Part shown: piece after piece, positions 30,091 through 39,334 of the stretch
Position numbering within the stretch: the first letter of the stretch is position 1
Layout of the letters: every line of letters begins with the position of its first letter
Source of the DNA: Paraglaciecola marina
Lineage (GTDB): Bacteria > Pseudomonadota > Gammaproteobacteria > Enterobacterales > Alteromonadaceae
Assembly (NCBI RefSeq): GCF_004360155.1
Contig: NZ_ML178720.1
Span: 215,078 to 279,077, forward strand
DNA length: 64,000 nt
Reading direction: 5' to 3'
Notes under the pieces: model-generated
What the model was told of the DNA's origin: nothing
Seen by the model: only the letters and a program-made list of their open reading frames with translations
Database searches by the model: none
Program-made: the position numbers and the translations under genes

Positions 30091-31107
30091 ATGACTCAAG
30101 GTACACAGATGTTAAAAGTATCAGGACTCATTATTGCTATGGTGCTGTTCTGGACAACACCAGCCATAGCAAAGCCTGCCAACCCCACTTTTGAGTTAAT
30201 CACTTTAGGCGATACGGGTGGCATACAAGACGGCAACTTAAGTGCCTTTTTACTGCGCGCTTTAACAGAAGAAAACTACATAGCCTTAGACTCAGGCACA
30301 CTCGTTAACGGTATCAATGTAGCCATAGAAAACCATGCATTTGCTGGTTTAAAGCGTAAACCAGACGCTAGCCTTTCAGCCGCAGGCAACATTTTACACC
30401 ACCACGTAAAAGGGTACTTACTTAGTCATGGCCACCTAGACCATGTGGCAGGTTTATTAATTGCATCACCAGACGATAGCTCTAAACCTATCTATGCCTT
30501 GCCCTCAGTCAACAACACCATGAGTGGCAACTATTTTAACTGGCAAGCATGGGCCAATTTCACCAACCGTGGAGTTATACCCCATTTAAACAAATATCCA
30601 GTTATTGATTTAACTGCCCAGCAAAAGGTTTCACTACAAGACACCCAACTCAAAGTCACGCCTTTTAGCTTGAGCCACCCTTTAGAATCCACCGCCTTTG
30701 TAATAGAAAAAGACCAAGACATGTTTGTTTACTTTGGTGACACCGGCCCAGACGAAGTGGAAAAAGAAGGCAAACTAGCAGCCATTTGGCAGTACCTAGC
30801 CAAACAAATGCAAACCAAAACCTTGAGGGGCATAGTCATCGAAGTATCCTTCGACAACCAAAGACCCGACAACCTCTTGTTTGGGCACCTCACCCCCAAA
30901 TATTTACATCAAGAACTCAATAAATTTTATGAATTGGTTAGTGATAAATCCCAATTTAACGATATGCAAATCATCATTAGCCATATCAAATACAGCCTAA
31001 AAAGTGACCTAGACCCTAAAATAAAGATTAAACAACAGCTAGAAGCCACCAACCCACTATGCTTTAACTTTGTTATCGCAAAACAAGGCCAACGAGTGGT
31101 TTTATAG
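30091..31107 (+). CDS. cpdP: Periplasmic class II 3',5'-cyclic-nucleotide phosphodiesterase
   Basis: 338 residues with a signal peptide (about 1-27) and a metallo-beta-lactamase fold. The class II cAMP phosphodiesterase signature is LLSHGHLDHVAGL; TLGDTGGIQDGNLSAFLL and FGDTGPDEVEKEG supply further metal-site residues, and GHLTP precedes IISHIK. It resembles yeast PDE1 and Vibrio CpdP. It starts 2 bp after hemY, so it is read with the haem genes although there is no known link between the two functions. Confidence 0.88.
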   Translation: MTQGTQMLKVSGLIIAMVLFWTTPAIAKPANPTFELITLGDTGGIQDGNLSAFLLRALTEENYIALDSGTLVNGINVAIENHAFAGLKRKPDASLSAAGNILHHHVKGYLLSHGHLDHVAGLLIASPDDSSKPIYALPSVNNTMSGNYFNWQAWANFTNRGVIPHLNKYPVIDLTAQQKVSLQDTQLKVTPFSLSHPLESTAFVIEKDQDMFVYFGDTGPDEVEKEGKLAAIWQYLAKQMQTKTLRGIVIEVSFDNQRPDNLLFGHLTPKYLHQELNKFYELVSDKSQFNDMQIIISHIKYSLKSDLDPKIKIKQQLEATNPLCFNFVIAKQGQRVVL

Positions 31108-31315
31108 TCAGTGAATAAGCTAAGTACTAATAAATTTAAATAACAGTGGAAAAGTCAGAGGTTTTCATTAGAATCAGCGCTCGCTTGACGTGAGAATGAT
31201 TTATCTACAGCAAAAATGTTTGATTAATCACACGCTCAATAACGATAGTCAACACCCAAGCTCAACCCTATGTTGAGTTAAACAATCAAACTGCAATGCA
31301 GCTAAAAAACTGATT

Positions 31316-31392
<77 letters not shown>

Positions 31393-31494
31393 TTTTTAAA
31401 AAGTCAGATAAAGACTCCTAACTATTAATTAACCTTAGCGATTCAAAGTTTCTTTTAGCTTAAGCACCCTAGCGAATTCAACTCATCTGTTCGA

Positions 31495-31565
31495 CAAAAT
31501 TGTCAGGAACAATTTTGAACGTCGCTTGCGACGGCCCGTAGGGCAAAATACATGGATGTATTTTG
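31495..31565. repeat. Cluster of four consecutive perfect hairpins
   Basis: Four inverted repeats follow one another almost without gaps. They are CAAAATTGT/ACAATTTTG (31495-31517), CGTCGC/GCGACG (31520-31533), GCCC/GGGC (31534-31544) and CAAAATACAT/ATGTATTTTG (31544-31565, 2-base loop). This is the look of a composite interspersed palindromic (REP/BIME-like) element. It sits between the tRNA and the duplicated tRNA end. Confidence 0.6.
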
Positions 31566-31575
31566 TAATCCTCTT

Positions 31576-31593
31576 GGGTGCGCCATTTTTAAA
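31576..31593 (+). repeat. Duplicated 3' end of tRNA-Arg (att-like direct repeat)
   Basis: GGGTGCGCCATTTTTAAA is an exact 18-bp copy of 31383-31400, which covers the last ten bases of the tRNA plus flanking DNA. The copies lie 193 bp apart. It is not a tRNA by itself. Such duplications mark past integration at tRNA 3' ends or deletion of a tandem tRNA copy. Confidence 0.65.
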
Positions 31594-31767
31594 GGGGTTT
31601 AAGCCAACTTTAAAAACAAAAACTTCCTAAAAGCAATTCTGTAGCACTTTGAACATTTAGTACTATGATATTTTGGTGGTTTAATCGAATGTAACTTGAG
31701 TTTTCGCAGAGTGAATAATTACCTAGATACTTAAATTAGTCTTTGAGGTATCAAGGAAAGTGAAGTC

Positions 31768-34302
31768 CTATATCTTAACAGAAACCTCTGTAGCAACCAT
31801 CGCTGCAATTTTAGTTTCAACTTCAGTATATATATCAACATCCACTTCAGGCACTGAAAGCGATATTATCAGGGAATATCTCGCTTTGGAGTCCCAACGT
31901 TCATGAGAGGTCCGAGTTTTCCACCAACCACTAGCTGGATAAATTGCTATTTGTCCACGTGCCGCAAGTTCAGCGGCACTGCCTCGCCATATATCTTTAT
32001 GTACAGATCCACGATGGCGAATTCCAGCTCCTAAAGTCCAATTTGAATCACTTGGTGAATCATCGGGTCTCCCCCCCTCAGTAGCAGCATTTATTCGTCT
32101 CTGAAATTCAATGTCAGATTCTTCGGGGCGCTTTACGTCAAAACGCAATTGATGGCTAGCATAGCTGTATTTATTTAGAATATTCCGACTAGATGGGTTG
32201 GGTTCTATAAAATAAGAAAGGGTTACAGTCATTTCTACACTTGCTTCACCAATAGCTTGTAAAGCGTCTTTAGGCCAAGGTAAATCATGCAGATGCATAT
32301 CTTTCGTTTTAACTGAACCTTCTTTATGGAATGGCTGAAGTTCATCTTGTATCACTAAAGACAATGAGTTATTAGCGCTTTTAATAGCCTTTTCTAGATT
32401 TGGGACACCAAATCCGACCATGCGAGTTAAGCTACTCATATCACTTTTTTTAATATTCTGGTCTGTTCGCTTTACAGCAACTAATTTATACATTTCATCC
32501 GTCCAATCTGCAGAATGAATGGTCAACCCTCGGATGGTCTCAGGCCAGAGATTAGGATACGCAACATTTACTTGTGCTGTAAATTTGGCTGCAAGTGCTG
32601 TGGCCGCGCTGGTAGCATTAATTGCTTGAAAATGTCGTGTTGAAAAATCATGATGAGTAGTCAGCAAGTCTAAATCGTGCATCCCTGCACATCCATATTG
32701 ATCTATACCAACATTACCACCTTCAAAAACCACTTCAGGTTTGATTGGAGCATTTTTGCTATCCCATACAAGGGAAGTGGTACTATACGGTGATAATCCC
32801 CCTGCTTTAGCCAACGGTTGGCAATCTGTAGATTCTGAAATAGTATCTTTGTTCGTATAAGCACCAACTGTAATAACATTCCATGCTTGAGCTGGATCAT
32901 GTATATCTTGTAATTGATTGTAATCTGGATAATTCATCAACTCAGTTAGACTGTCGGCAATATTGCCCGCACAAATTGTAAATAATCGAGGGGCCTCTCC
33001 TTCACCTAAATAATCAGCAGCTAACGAATCCAACGTGCTTGACCAAGATGATGATCGCCCTCTGTCAGTCCCAGTCTTTGCTGATAGCGACATCGAAAAT
33101 GTACGTATTCGGTTTGGGTTAGCATTTTCTGCTATCGCTACTGCATCAGATGTTACTTTCCCTAAAGGTTTATCTTTATTGCCCCCACTATGCCCTAGAA
33201 CTTTTACCGACTCCAATTTGTGGTTAACGTAAACTACATCTTTTGAATCAAAAATATCGGTTAAATCCCCCCACATAGCAAGACCAGCCATGCCTGTTCC
33301 ATGCCCATTATTATCTACCGGAACTCTGTCATCAGTTACTGTTAATTGCTCCTTTAGATCAGCAAAAGGAGAGAGCAAAGGATGCTCAACATTTACACCT
33401 GTGTCCAAAATACAGACATAAGGTTCGTTACCACTATTTGGCTGACTTAAACGCTGTACTAAATCTTGTGACCATTGCGCTTGCTCTTCACTCTCAGAAC
33501 TATCAAAAAAGTCAGCAGTAACTTTGGGGGCCCTAATCTCTGCTACTCTACTTAACAGTAACGTGTTATTCGCTAGTTGATTTTGAGTGGCTTCAACTTG
33601 AATGACCGTATGTTCAGGGAATCGAAGTTTATGTGGTGAAACAACAATTTCCAGTTGATTGGCGATTAACGTAAAATCAGAAAGAATCTCTTCATATTGG
33701 TTTGTCGTTTGCTTACTTCTTTTAGGCGTTGATAGCCAAACCTCCCACCAAACAGACTGATTTTTATCAGTAGGTAATAAGGATTCATCGTCAGACCAAA
33801 TCGCTGTGAACGCAGCTGAACGAATTGATTGTATTGAATCAATCAACTTTTGATTATCCCTCGGTTTCCCCTTTACAGTTTTATTTTGGTTTAAATATTC
33901 AGTGATTTTTTGTTCAAAAACATGCAATTTTCCATCAGGAATGAAGACTGTGGCGGTGGTTATAGTATGATCATTCTGAGTGATAGTTTTTATGTTATGC
34001 AATTCAATTTTTTGAGTCTCACTAGCGAGACTTCCAATAGCCATCTCAATATCAGGAAAACTTTCAAACTCTACTTGAATACCGATACCCATTTGTAAAG
34101 GGATCTCTTTCGCATCTTCCTTTAAAGTATTTAATTCAGTTGAAACAGATGCAAGGTCACCTCGTAATTTACTGCTATGTGTCTGGCGGTTTTGTTTTGG
34201 TATATTTTTTGGAGGGATACGCCTACTTGGAGTAGTAAAATTATGAGCTATTGAAATTGAATTAAGAAAAAAGTGTGGTTTATTAAATTCATTGTTCGCC
34301 AT
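31768..34302 (-). CDS. ietS: S8 subtilisin-like peptidase, IetS-type effector
   Basis: 844 residues without a signal peptide. After a roughly 290-residue N-terminal region comes a subtilase domain with catalytic Asp300 (ILDTGVN), His334 (NNGHGTGMAG), oxyanion Asn447 (ICAGN) and Ser565 in NATSAATALAA; a large C-terminal domain follows to 844. The paired AAA-ATPase gene is 12 bp upstream. This subtilase/AAA pairing matches IetAS, described as a plasmid-stabilising toxin-antitoxin of an Agrobacterium Ti plasmid and later as an anti-phage system. In it the protease is the toxic effector. The identification rests on architecture and pairing. Confidence 0.82.
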   Translation of the reverse strand: MANNEFNKPHFFLNSISIAHNFTTPSRRIPPKNIPKQNRQTHSSKLRGDLASVSTELNTLKEDAKEIPLQMGIGIQVEFESFPDIEMAIGSLASETQKIELHNIKTITQNDHTITTATVFIPDGKLHVFEQKITEYLNQNKTVKGKPRDNQKLIDSIQSIRSAAFTAIWSDDESLLPTDKNQSVWWEVWLSTPKRSKQTTNQYEEILSDFTLIANQLEIVVSPHKLRFPEHTVIQVEATQNQLANNTLLLSRVAEIRAPKVTADFFDSSESEEQAQWSQDLVQRLSQPNSGNEPYVCILDTGVNVEHPLLSPFADLKEQLTVTDDRVPVDNNGHGTGMAGLAMWGDLTDIFDSKDVVYVNHKLESVKVLGHSGGNKDKPLGKVTSDAVAIAENANPNRIRTFSMSLSAKTGTDRGRSSSWSSTLDSLAADYLGEGEAPRLFTICAGNIADSLTELMNYPDYNQLQDIHDPAQAWNVITVGAYTNKDTISESTDCQPLAKAGGLSPYSTTSLVWDSKNAPIKPEVVFEGGNVGIDQYGCAGMHDLDLLTTHHDFSTRHFQAINATSAATALAAKFTAQVNVAYPNLWPETIRGLTIHSADWTDEMYKLVAVKRTDQNIKKSDMSSLTRMVGFGVPNLEKAIKSANNSLSLVIQDELQPFHKEGSVKTKDMHLHDLPWPKDALQAIGEASVEMTVTLSYFIEPNPSSRNILNKYSYASHQLRFDVKRPEESDIEFQRRINAATEGGRPDDSPSDSNWTLGAGIRHRGSVHKDIWRGSAAELAARGQIAIYPASGWWKTRTSHERWDSKARYSLIISLSVPEVDVDIYTEVETKIAAMVATEVSVKI

Positions 34303-34314
34303 TAAGCTTCCTTA

Positions 34315-35295
34315 TTAAATGGTGAAATGTTGGCTAATACCTTTCCTGTCTTCAATTGCTTGTTGAAGCATAGAGATTGTGATCGACGGTAAATCATGGA
34401 TCAACATTTCTTTGGTTGCATCATTCGCAACTAAAGTAACCTCTGCATTACTAAGGCCATCAGATAATTGTGCTAATTTTTTCCATGAGAAATTTTTAGC
34501 GACGTAAGTACGTAAACGAGATTTGAATAAAGAGATAATTTCTTTTTCAGACGGTAATTCATAACGAATAACATCATCAAATCTTCTAAAAAGCGCGTGA
34601 TCAAGTGCTTCAATGTGGTTGGTAGCACACACAATGACACTATTTGACTCATCTTGCTCAATCATTTGTAGGAAGCTGTTAAGAATACGTCTAGCTTCGC
34701 CTACATCATTAGCTGAACCACGGTGCGAACCCAATGCATCAAACTCATCAAAAAAGTACACACCTCTGACTTCTCGAATTGCATCAAATATTTGGCGTAA
34801 TTTGGTAGATGACTCGCCTAAGTATTTTGTGATGACTGCATCAAGACGAACTTCAAATAGAGGAAACCCTAACTCTCCAGCAAGAACCGAAGCTGTATAA
34901 GTTTTGCCAGTACCGGGCTTTCCCGCTAGGAGTAGCTTTCTTCTAGGAGATAAGCCGTGATTCTTCAGAGTAGATAAGTGCTTTTGTTCTTTAACCAACC
35001 TTTCTAATCGGTCTTTTACATTTGAAGAAACTATCAAATCATTAAAACGTAATTTAGGATGACTTGTTGTTAATAGACCAGTTGAATCTTTAACGCCACT
35101 TGATATTGATATAGGTAGGTTATTAAGACTTCTTTTTTTAGCCTTGTCGATAAGCAGCTTTAGTTCTTGTGCAAGTTTACCATGACCATTTCTTGCTTCA
35201 TGAGCGGCAACCTGAAGCGCAATAGATAAAAATCTATCGTCATCCTTGTCAATATGCGATTGCATAAGTGCTTTAATTTGGGTTGAACTAGCCAT
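34315..35295 (-). CDS. ietA: AAA-ATPase, IetA-type antitoxin/regulator
   Basis: 326 residues. A helical N-terminus (1-85) precedes a single AAA module: Walker A AGKPGTGKT (Lys131), Walker B VYFFDEFDA (Asp183-Glu184), sensor-1 Asn226 in CATNH, and arginine fingers in FRRFDD near 237. The lid domain contains LSNAEVTLVANDATKE. In IetAS this ATPase restrains the protease until activated. The gene is first in the two-gene operon on the minus strand. Confidence 0.85.
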   Translation of the reverse strand: MASSTQIKALMQSHIDKDDDRFLSIALQVAAHEARNGHGKLAQELKLLIDKAKKRSLNNLPISISSGVKDSTGLLTTSHPKLRFNDLIVSSNVKDRLERLVKEQKHLSTLKNHGLSPRRKLLLAGKPGTGKTYTASVLAGELGFPLFEVRLDAVITKYLGESSTKLRQIFDAIREVRGVYFFDEFDALGSHRGSANDVGEARRILNSFLQMIEQDESNSVIVCATNHIEALDHALFRRFDDVIRYELPSEKEIISLFKSRLRTYVAKNFSWKKLAQLSDGLSNAEVTLVANDATKEMLIHDLPSITISMLQQAIEDRKGISQHFTI

Positions 35296-35651
35296 GAAAA
35301 AAGAGCTCGATTTACTTTTAATTACGTTATTAAGTATATATTAAACACTTTTTTACTACCATGAGTTTATAAAATCCGTATCTCTGTAGTTTTTCTTGAG
35401 AAGTACAGTTATTTACAGAACTCCAAGAGGCATAAAAGCCGTTCCGGCTTTTCCCAAGCTCCATGTATGAATTCGGGTGATAATTTCATTACCTTTGTAC
35501 TTTATGCCTTTGAGTTTAAAAGTGAATAAACCGTCAAGCCAACTAGTTTTAATCAAACCTGTTTCTCAGCCGCATCTAACTTACTCAACTTCTGGTTTTT
35601 GAAATAAAATTTGCACAACATAGCTGGAAACCTTTACTTCGGCGCTATTTA
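35296..35651. other. Intergenic region between ietA and hipA
   Basis: 356 bp containing the ietA promoter and the hipA 3' flank. A hairpin AAAAGCCG-TTC-CGGCTTTT at 35434-35452 could terminate the hipBA message on the minus strand, about 200 bases after hipA. AGGCATAAA (35428) and TTTATGCCT (35501) form a further inverted repeat. No gene seen. Confidence 0.5.
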
Positions 35652-36947
35652 TTACAATTTCTTAGCAGCTTGTTTTCTCAGCCCAGAAAAAATGTCCTCT
35701 GCTACGTAGGCTGGAAAGTTACTGGGAATTTTAGCTTCGACTTTGGCAATGGCCTTTTCAATATTATCTATAAAGTATTCATAGTGCGAAGCAGCTTTGT
35801 CTGTAGGGTATTTCACATACTTGGCAGTCGATACTAAATGACGGGGCTGAATATCGTTCCACTTCCAGTGTGTATTTTTACCTTTTAAAGACATGGCCAT
35901 TTTGATCTTTTGCGGCTGTAAGGCTTTTTTCGATGCACTTTTTGACATCATAGGGAACGCTGACAAGATGTCATACAGAGGGGTCATTCTATATGTGTTT
36001 TCAGGCTCTAAGAATACGCTAAAATTCTTCCCATGACCGTCAATAGCAGCGATTAACCAAAAGAATATCTGAGTTTTAAAAAACGTGTCTCTATCCTCCC
36101 TATTAGACGAAGCCGTTAACAAATTTAAACAGTCTGTTATTCCTGGACCACCATCTGACTGGTATTTTTGAGCAGATGAAATCCCCATTGCTTGACAAAA
36201 ATCTTCTTGGGGGAGACGCATCAGCCATGAACCGTCAGAAGCATATTTCCGATCAAAGCGTTCTACGCTTAAAACTTTTTGGTCGCCAAAATAAAGCACC
36301 TCTGAATTAGCCACATTAAATCCAAAAGCTCTCGCCAGCTCTAGGCAAATAAATTCGTTCTCACAGCTATCGGTTAAATCGATACCCACTTGCGGTAACT
36401 CGCCCATGGGTAATTTTAATATATGGCTTGTTGGTGTTGAGCCTATAGGTTTCGTCCATTGTTGATCGATTTTAAGTAAAGCGGTTTTCTCCTGAGCGCC
36501 AGCAATCGAAATCCGAAAGTCGTCATCGTCACTTTCCATCCCAAGTGCTGTGTGTTTGTAGCCTTGTAATAACTTCTCAACTTCTTGCTCTGACAACACC
36601 TTGTAGTTCAGTTGGTTTATAGGCTTTGGCTGCTCTGAGGATAATTGAATAGCCCCCACACAATCTTGGCCTATTGCCGCTAAAAGATCGAAGGCATGCC
36701 CCGAACCGATATTAAATCTAGCTTGTATTTTATTGCGAATGTTTGGATTATCAGGAAGCAAATTATCGAAGAAGTTGTACACTAGATCGCCCGCGTATTT
36801 TTGCTTTGTGATGGGTAACGACAAAGAAATGGGACGTGAGCCTGGGCGCTTCATCCACTGCTCGGTATAAGAAAAATGTAGCCCACCGTGCTTATCTTTT
36901 AACAGTGTACCTACTTTGACCCCGTTAAGGCTTACGAACAACTCCAT
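35652..36947 (-). CDS. hipA: HipA serine/threonine kinase toxin
   Basis: 431 residues from ATG at 36947, placed 1 bp after the hipB stop. It follows E. coli HipA closely: N-terminal subdomain MELFVSLNGVKVGTL, the phospho-serine loop RISIAGAQEKTALL (Ser147), catalytic Asp303 in AIDGHGKNFS, and the metal-binding YDILSA. HipA phosphorylates glutamyl-tRNA synthetase and causes persistence. A longer frame from 37019 overlaps hipB and is rejected. Confidence 0.92.
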   Translation of the reverse strand: MELFVSLNGVKVGTLLKDKHGGLHFSYTEQWMKRPGSRPISLSLPITKQKYAGDLVYNFFDNLLPDNPNIRNKIQARFNIGSGHAFDLLAAIGQDCVGAIQLSSEQPKPINQLNYKVLSEQEVEKLLQGYKHTALGMESDDDDFRISIAGAQEKTALLKIDQQWTKPIGSTPTSHILKLPMGELPQVGIDLTDSCENEFICLELARAFGFNVANSEVLYFGDQKVLSVERFDRKYASDGSWLMRLPQEDFCQAMGISSAQKYQSDGGPGITDCLNLLTASSNREDRDTFFKTQIFFWLIAAIDGHGKNFSVFLEPENTYRMTPLYDILSAFPMMSKSASKKALQPQKIKMAMSLKGKNTHWKWNDIQPRHLVSTAKYVKYPTDKAASHYEYFIDNIEKAIAKVEAKIPSNFPAYVAEDIFSGLRKQAAKKL

Positions 36948-36948
36948 A

Positions 36949-37209
36949 TTACCACTCCTGATCCCAGCCGCTTTCGGTCTTTTGATTGCTGTGATTTTCT
37001 TGCTTCGGCTTAAGCTCAATAGAGAGACCTAGTTCATGGGCAATTTTAAAGAGGGTATCAATACGGGCGTTACCCGCGGAGTTTTCTATAGCCGAGATGG
37101 TTTTTTGCTTTAAACCAACATGCTGTGCCACATCGGTCTGCGTTCGTTGCAGCTTATTTCGATGCAGCTTTATATAATCAGCCAGTTCTTTTGAGTTGTT
37201 AAGCTTCAT
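36949..37209 (-). CDS. hipB: HipB antitoxin, helix-turn-helix repressor
   Basis: 86 residues. A Cro/CI-type helix-turn-helix (RTQTDVAQHVGLKQKTISAIENS) is followed by a flexible tail ending in tryptophan (GWDQEW), as in E. coli HipB, whose terminal Trp contacts HipA and influences Lon degradation. It neutralises HipA and represses its own promoter, consistent with the palindromic sites immediately upstream. Confidence 0.92.
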   Translation of the reverse strand: MKLNNSKELADYIKLHRNKLQRTQTDVAQHVGLKQKTISAIENSAGNARIDTLFKIAHELGLSIELKPKQENHSNQKTESGWDQEW

Positions 37210-37236
37210 TATGCCTCTCCACTATTAATCCCTTGA

Positions 37237-37315
37237 GGGTATATCTATAGACCTACCCCCTAAGAGGTATATCAAGTTAAATATACCCTTAATGGTATAT
37301 ATGTCAAATTATACC
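37237..37315 (-). promoter_or_regulatory. hipBA promoter with phased operators
   Basis: On the minus strand TTGACA (37307-37302) and TATATT (37285-37280) are separated by 16 bp. A perfect palindrome ATATACC-N6-GGTATAT (37281-37300) lies across the spacer and -10 box. The half-site GGTATAT recurs in the same orientation at 37238, 37266 and 37294, exactly 28 bp apart, and inverted halves ATATACC/TTATACC occur at 37281 and 37309, again 28 bp apart. This is the pattern expected for cooperative HipB/HipBA autorepression. Confidence 0.7.
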
Positions 37316-37344
37316 TTTTAGGGGATTTGTACCTATAAAAGACA

Positions 37345-38484
37345 TCAAATGACATGAGGAAATTTGTCAGCTTTGTCTAACCAATAATTAAACCGTTTTT
37401 GTAGCGTTTTGGTATTCATACCCAATACGGTTTTCACTTGTTTAATTGTTAGCTGATCGCACATATTACTTTGCTCTAATGCTATAAGTTTGGCGAGTTT
37501 TAATCTAAGAGATTTGTTATCCATGAAAAAATAAATCAATGCCCAACTTGTAGCATAATATTTTGATTGATTGACAGAATTCCAATCAGCTCTTGTTGAA
37601 GGAAATAATTGTGGCAGTGGGATAGGTCTTTTACGTAACTTTCCATTGCTAAACCAGTCAGTGTTGAGTGCTATTTCTACACTACTTAAATTGGTTGTTA
37701 TCATTTCAAGGTATTCAGCAAGCCCTTCATTCAACCATTTATTTGTATTGCCTATTACACCACGGTTAATACCATGGGCGGATTCGTGAATAGCTGTTTT
37801 AAAAGCGCTTTGGAAAGATCCATAAAAGATTACGGCTTCATTGGTACCATTATCGTAAAAACCTGTTGTTGTTCTAGAGTTTGGCGCATGTTTAGCCCGA
37901 TAGCGTTCAAACTCTTTTTTTGAAGCAATAAACCTAAGATTTATCGACGCTTTTTTTAGGTTACTTCTATCTATGAGCTGCCCATAAATAGCAAACATTT
38001 TATGGATGGCACGAGAGAGCTTTTCTTTAAACTCAAACGGCACATCTGCCCCCACTATGTTTAACGAGAAGTAATCAAATACTTGCTCACCAGCTAACTC
38101 CAACTCTTCGACACTAAGGTTATCCGGTTTTTTATCACTAAAGTGTGTTACTCCTTGGGAGTCTTTCCATGTATATATATTTGATTGAGACTTAACTTTT
38201 AACTCACCTAAAGAATGATCTTTACAAACTCTTCGAGGACGAGACATCTCGTTTATTATTTCGACTTGAGGGGCTAAGTTCAAAGAAGGCTTATCTATCT
38301 TTGAATCGATACTTAATACCTCTTGGCTAATGAGTTGTGGTGACTCTTCAAAATAAGCAAGTGCTTTATTGACGAATGGGGGAAGCGCTACCTTTTCACT
38401 CTCAAGGTACTTAACAAATAAGCTACTAGCGCCAAATGCGCCAGCAACAATTAATACGATTTTAAGCCGCTTAAACCAGATCAA
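37345..38484 (-). CDS. Membrane-anchored DUF4124/HExxH putative metallopeptidase
   Basis: 379 residues. One N-terminal membrane helix (about 8-25); a DUF4124-like strand motif NIYTWKDSQGVTHFSDKKP near 104-122; then a C-terminal domain with the zinc signature AIHESAHGINRG followed by WLNEGLAEYLE. The two histidines plus the downstream Glu make a gluzincin-type (peptidase MA-like) site. The catalytic part faces the periplasm if the helix is a normal anchor. It starts 1 bp after the NYN-LOTUS gene, so the two are co-transcribed. Substrate unknown. Confidence 0.7.
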   Translation of the reverse strand: MIWFKRLKIVLIVAGAFGASSLFVKYLESEKVALPPFVNKALAYFEESPQLISQEVLSIDSKIDKPSLNLAPQVEIINEMSRPRRVCKDHSLGELKVKSQSNIYTWKDSQGVTHFSDKKPDNLSVEELELAGEQVFDYFSLNIVGADVPFEFKEKLSRAIHKMFAIYGQLIDRSNLKKASINLRFIASKKEFERYRAKHAPNSRTTTGFYDNGTNEAVIFYGSFQSAFKTAIHESAHGINRGVIGNTNKWLNEGLAEYLEMITTNLSSVEIALNTDWFSNGKLRKRPIPLPQLFPSTRADWNSVNQSKYYATSWALIYFFMDNKSLRLKLAKLIALEQSNMCDQLTIKQVKTVLGMNTKTLQKRFNYWLDKADKFPHVI

Positions 38485-38485
38485 T

Positions 38486-39193
38486 TCACTTAGCTCGCTT
38501 TCTATCTCTCACCCACAATTGCGAACTATGTGATTTTTTCATTTCAAATAAGTCGATAGCCGCAAACAAATCACTGAGCTTTTTAAAACCGTAATTACGC
38601 TGGTCGAAAGAAGCATGATTTGAAATATGAGAACCAATTGGACCCAATCTAGCCCAACCATCATCTTCTTCTACCGCCTCGATTGCTTGGCGTAGCAAGT
38701 TCATTAATCGGGAGTCACTTTTAATATTTTTAGGGGGTGGCTCGGGTGTATTAACTTGTACAGGTTCTTCGTCAAGAAATAAGAATCTAGAACAACTATT
38801 TACAAAAGCAGCGGGGGTTTTGCGCTCTCCAAAACCTATAACAAACTTACCATCAGCCAAGGCTCGGGTAACTAAAGGGGTAAAGTCACAATCAGAAGAT
38901 ACCAAACAAATAACATCTACTTCTTTGGTATAAAGCACGTCCATAACATCAATCACTAAAGCCATGTCTGTGGCATTTTTACCTTTAGTTAGGTCAAATT
39001 GCTGTATAGGTTGAATTGCAAATTCGTGTAAAATATCTTCCCAAGGCTTAATACAGGCATTTTTCCAATTGCCATAGGCTTTACGAATATTGACTACACC
39101 GTAACGAGCTAGCTCTGAGAGAATTTTGTCAATTTTTCGGGCAGGGGCATTATCTGCATCGATGAACAATGCAATTTTATCTTTGTCTTTCAT
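38486..39193 (-). CDS. NYN-domain nuclease-like protein with LOTUS/OST-HTH domain
   Basis: 235 residues. The NYN (LabA/DUF88) domain, residues 7-150, keeps acidic catalytic positions in ALFIDADNAPA, KNATDMALVIDVMDVL and LVSSDCDFTPLVTRA. It is a PIN-like RNase fold. The C-terminal region 165-230 (LLRQAIEAVEEDDGWARLGPIGSHI, FKKLSDLFAA) is an OST-HTH/LOTUS RNA-binding domain. Bacterial homologues of this architecture are uncharacterised; RNA cleavage or binding is inferred. Confidence 0.85.
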   Translation of the reverse strand: MKDKDKIALFIDADNAPARKIDKILSELARYGVVNIRKAYGNWKNACIKPWEDILHEFAIQPIQQFDLTKGKNATDMALVIDVMDVLYTKEVDVICLVSSDCDFTPLVTRALADGKFVIGFGERKTPAAFVNSCSRFLFLDEEPVQVNTPEPPPKNIKSDSRLMNLLRQAIEAVEEDDGWARLGPIGSHISNHASFDQRNYGFKKLSDLFAAIDLFEMKKSHSSQLWVRDRKRAK

Positions 39194-39334
39194 ATAAAAC
39201 TAAAGTCCTTTTAAACGAATAAGGAGTTTAGCTTAGCAACGCGAGTATTTTGTAGTTTTGAATAAATACATAGGTATTCCACTGACTTGTAGGCTTTCGA
39301 TTGAGAGCTTCTAGGACTGATAATATACGCCCTA

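Noticed and set aside
31560-31600. Second tRNA at the duplicated GGGTGCGCCA
   Set aside because: Only the last bases of a tRNA are present; there are no D, anticodon or T arms.
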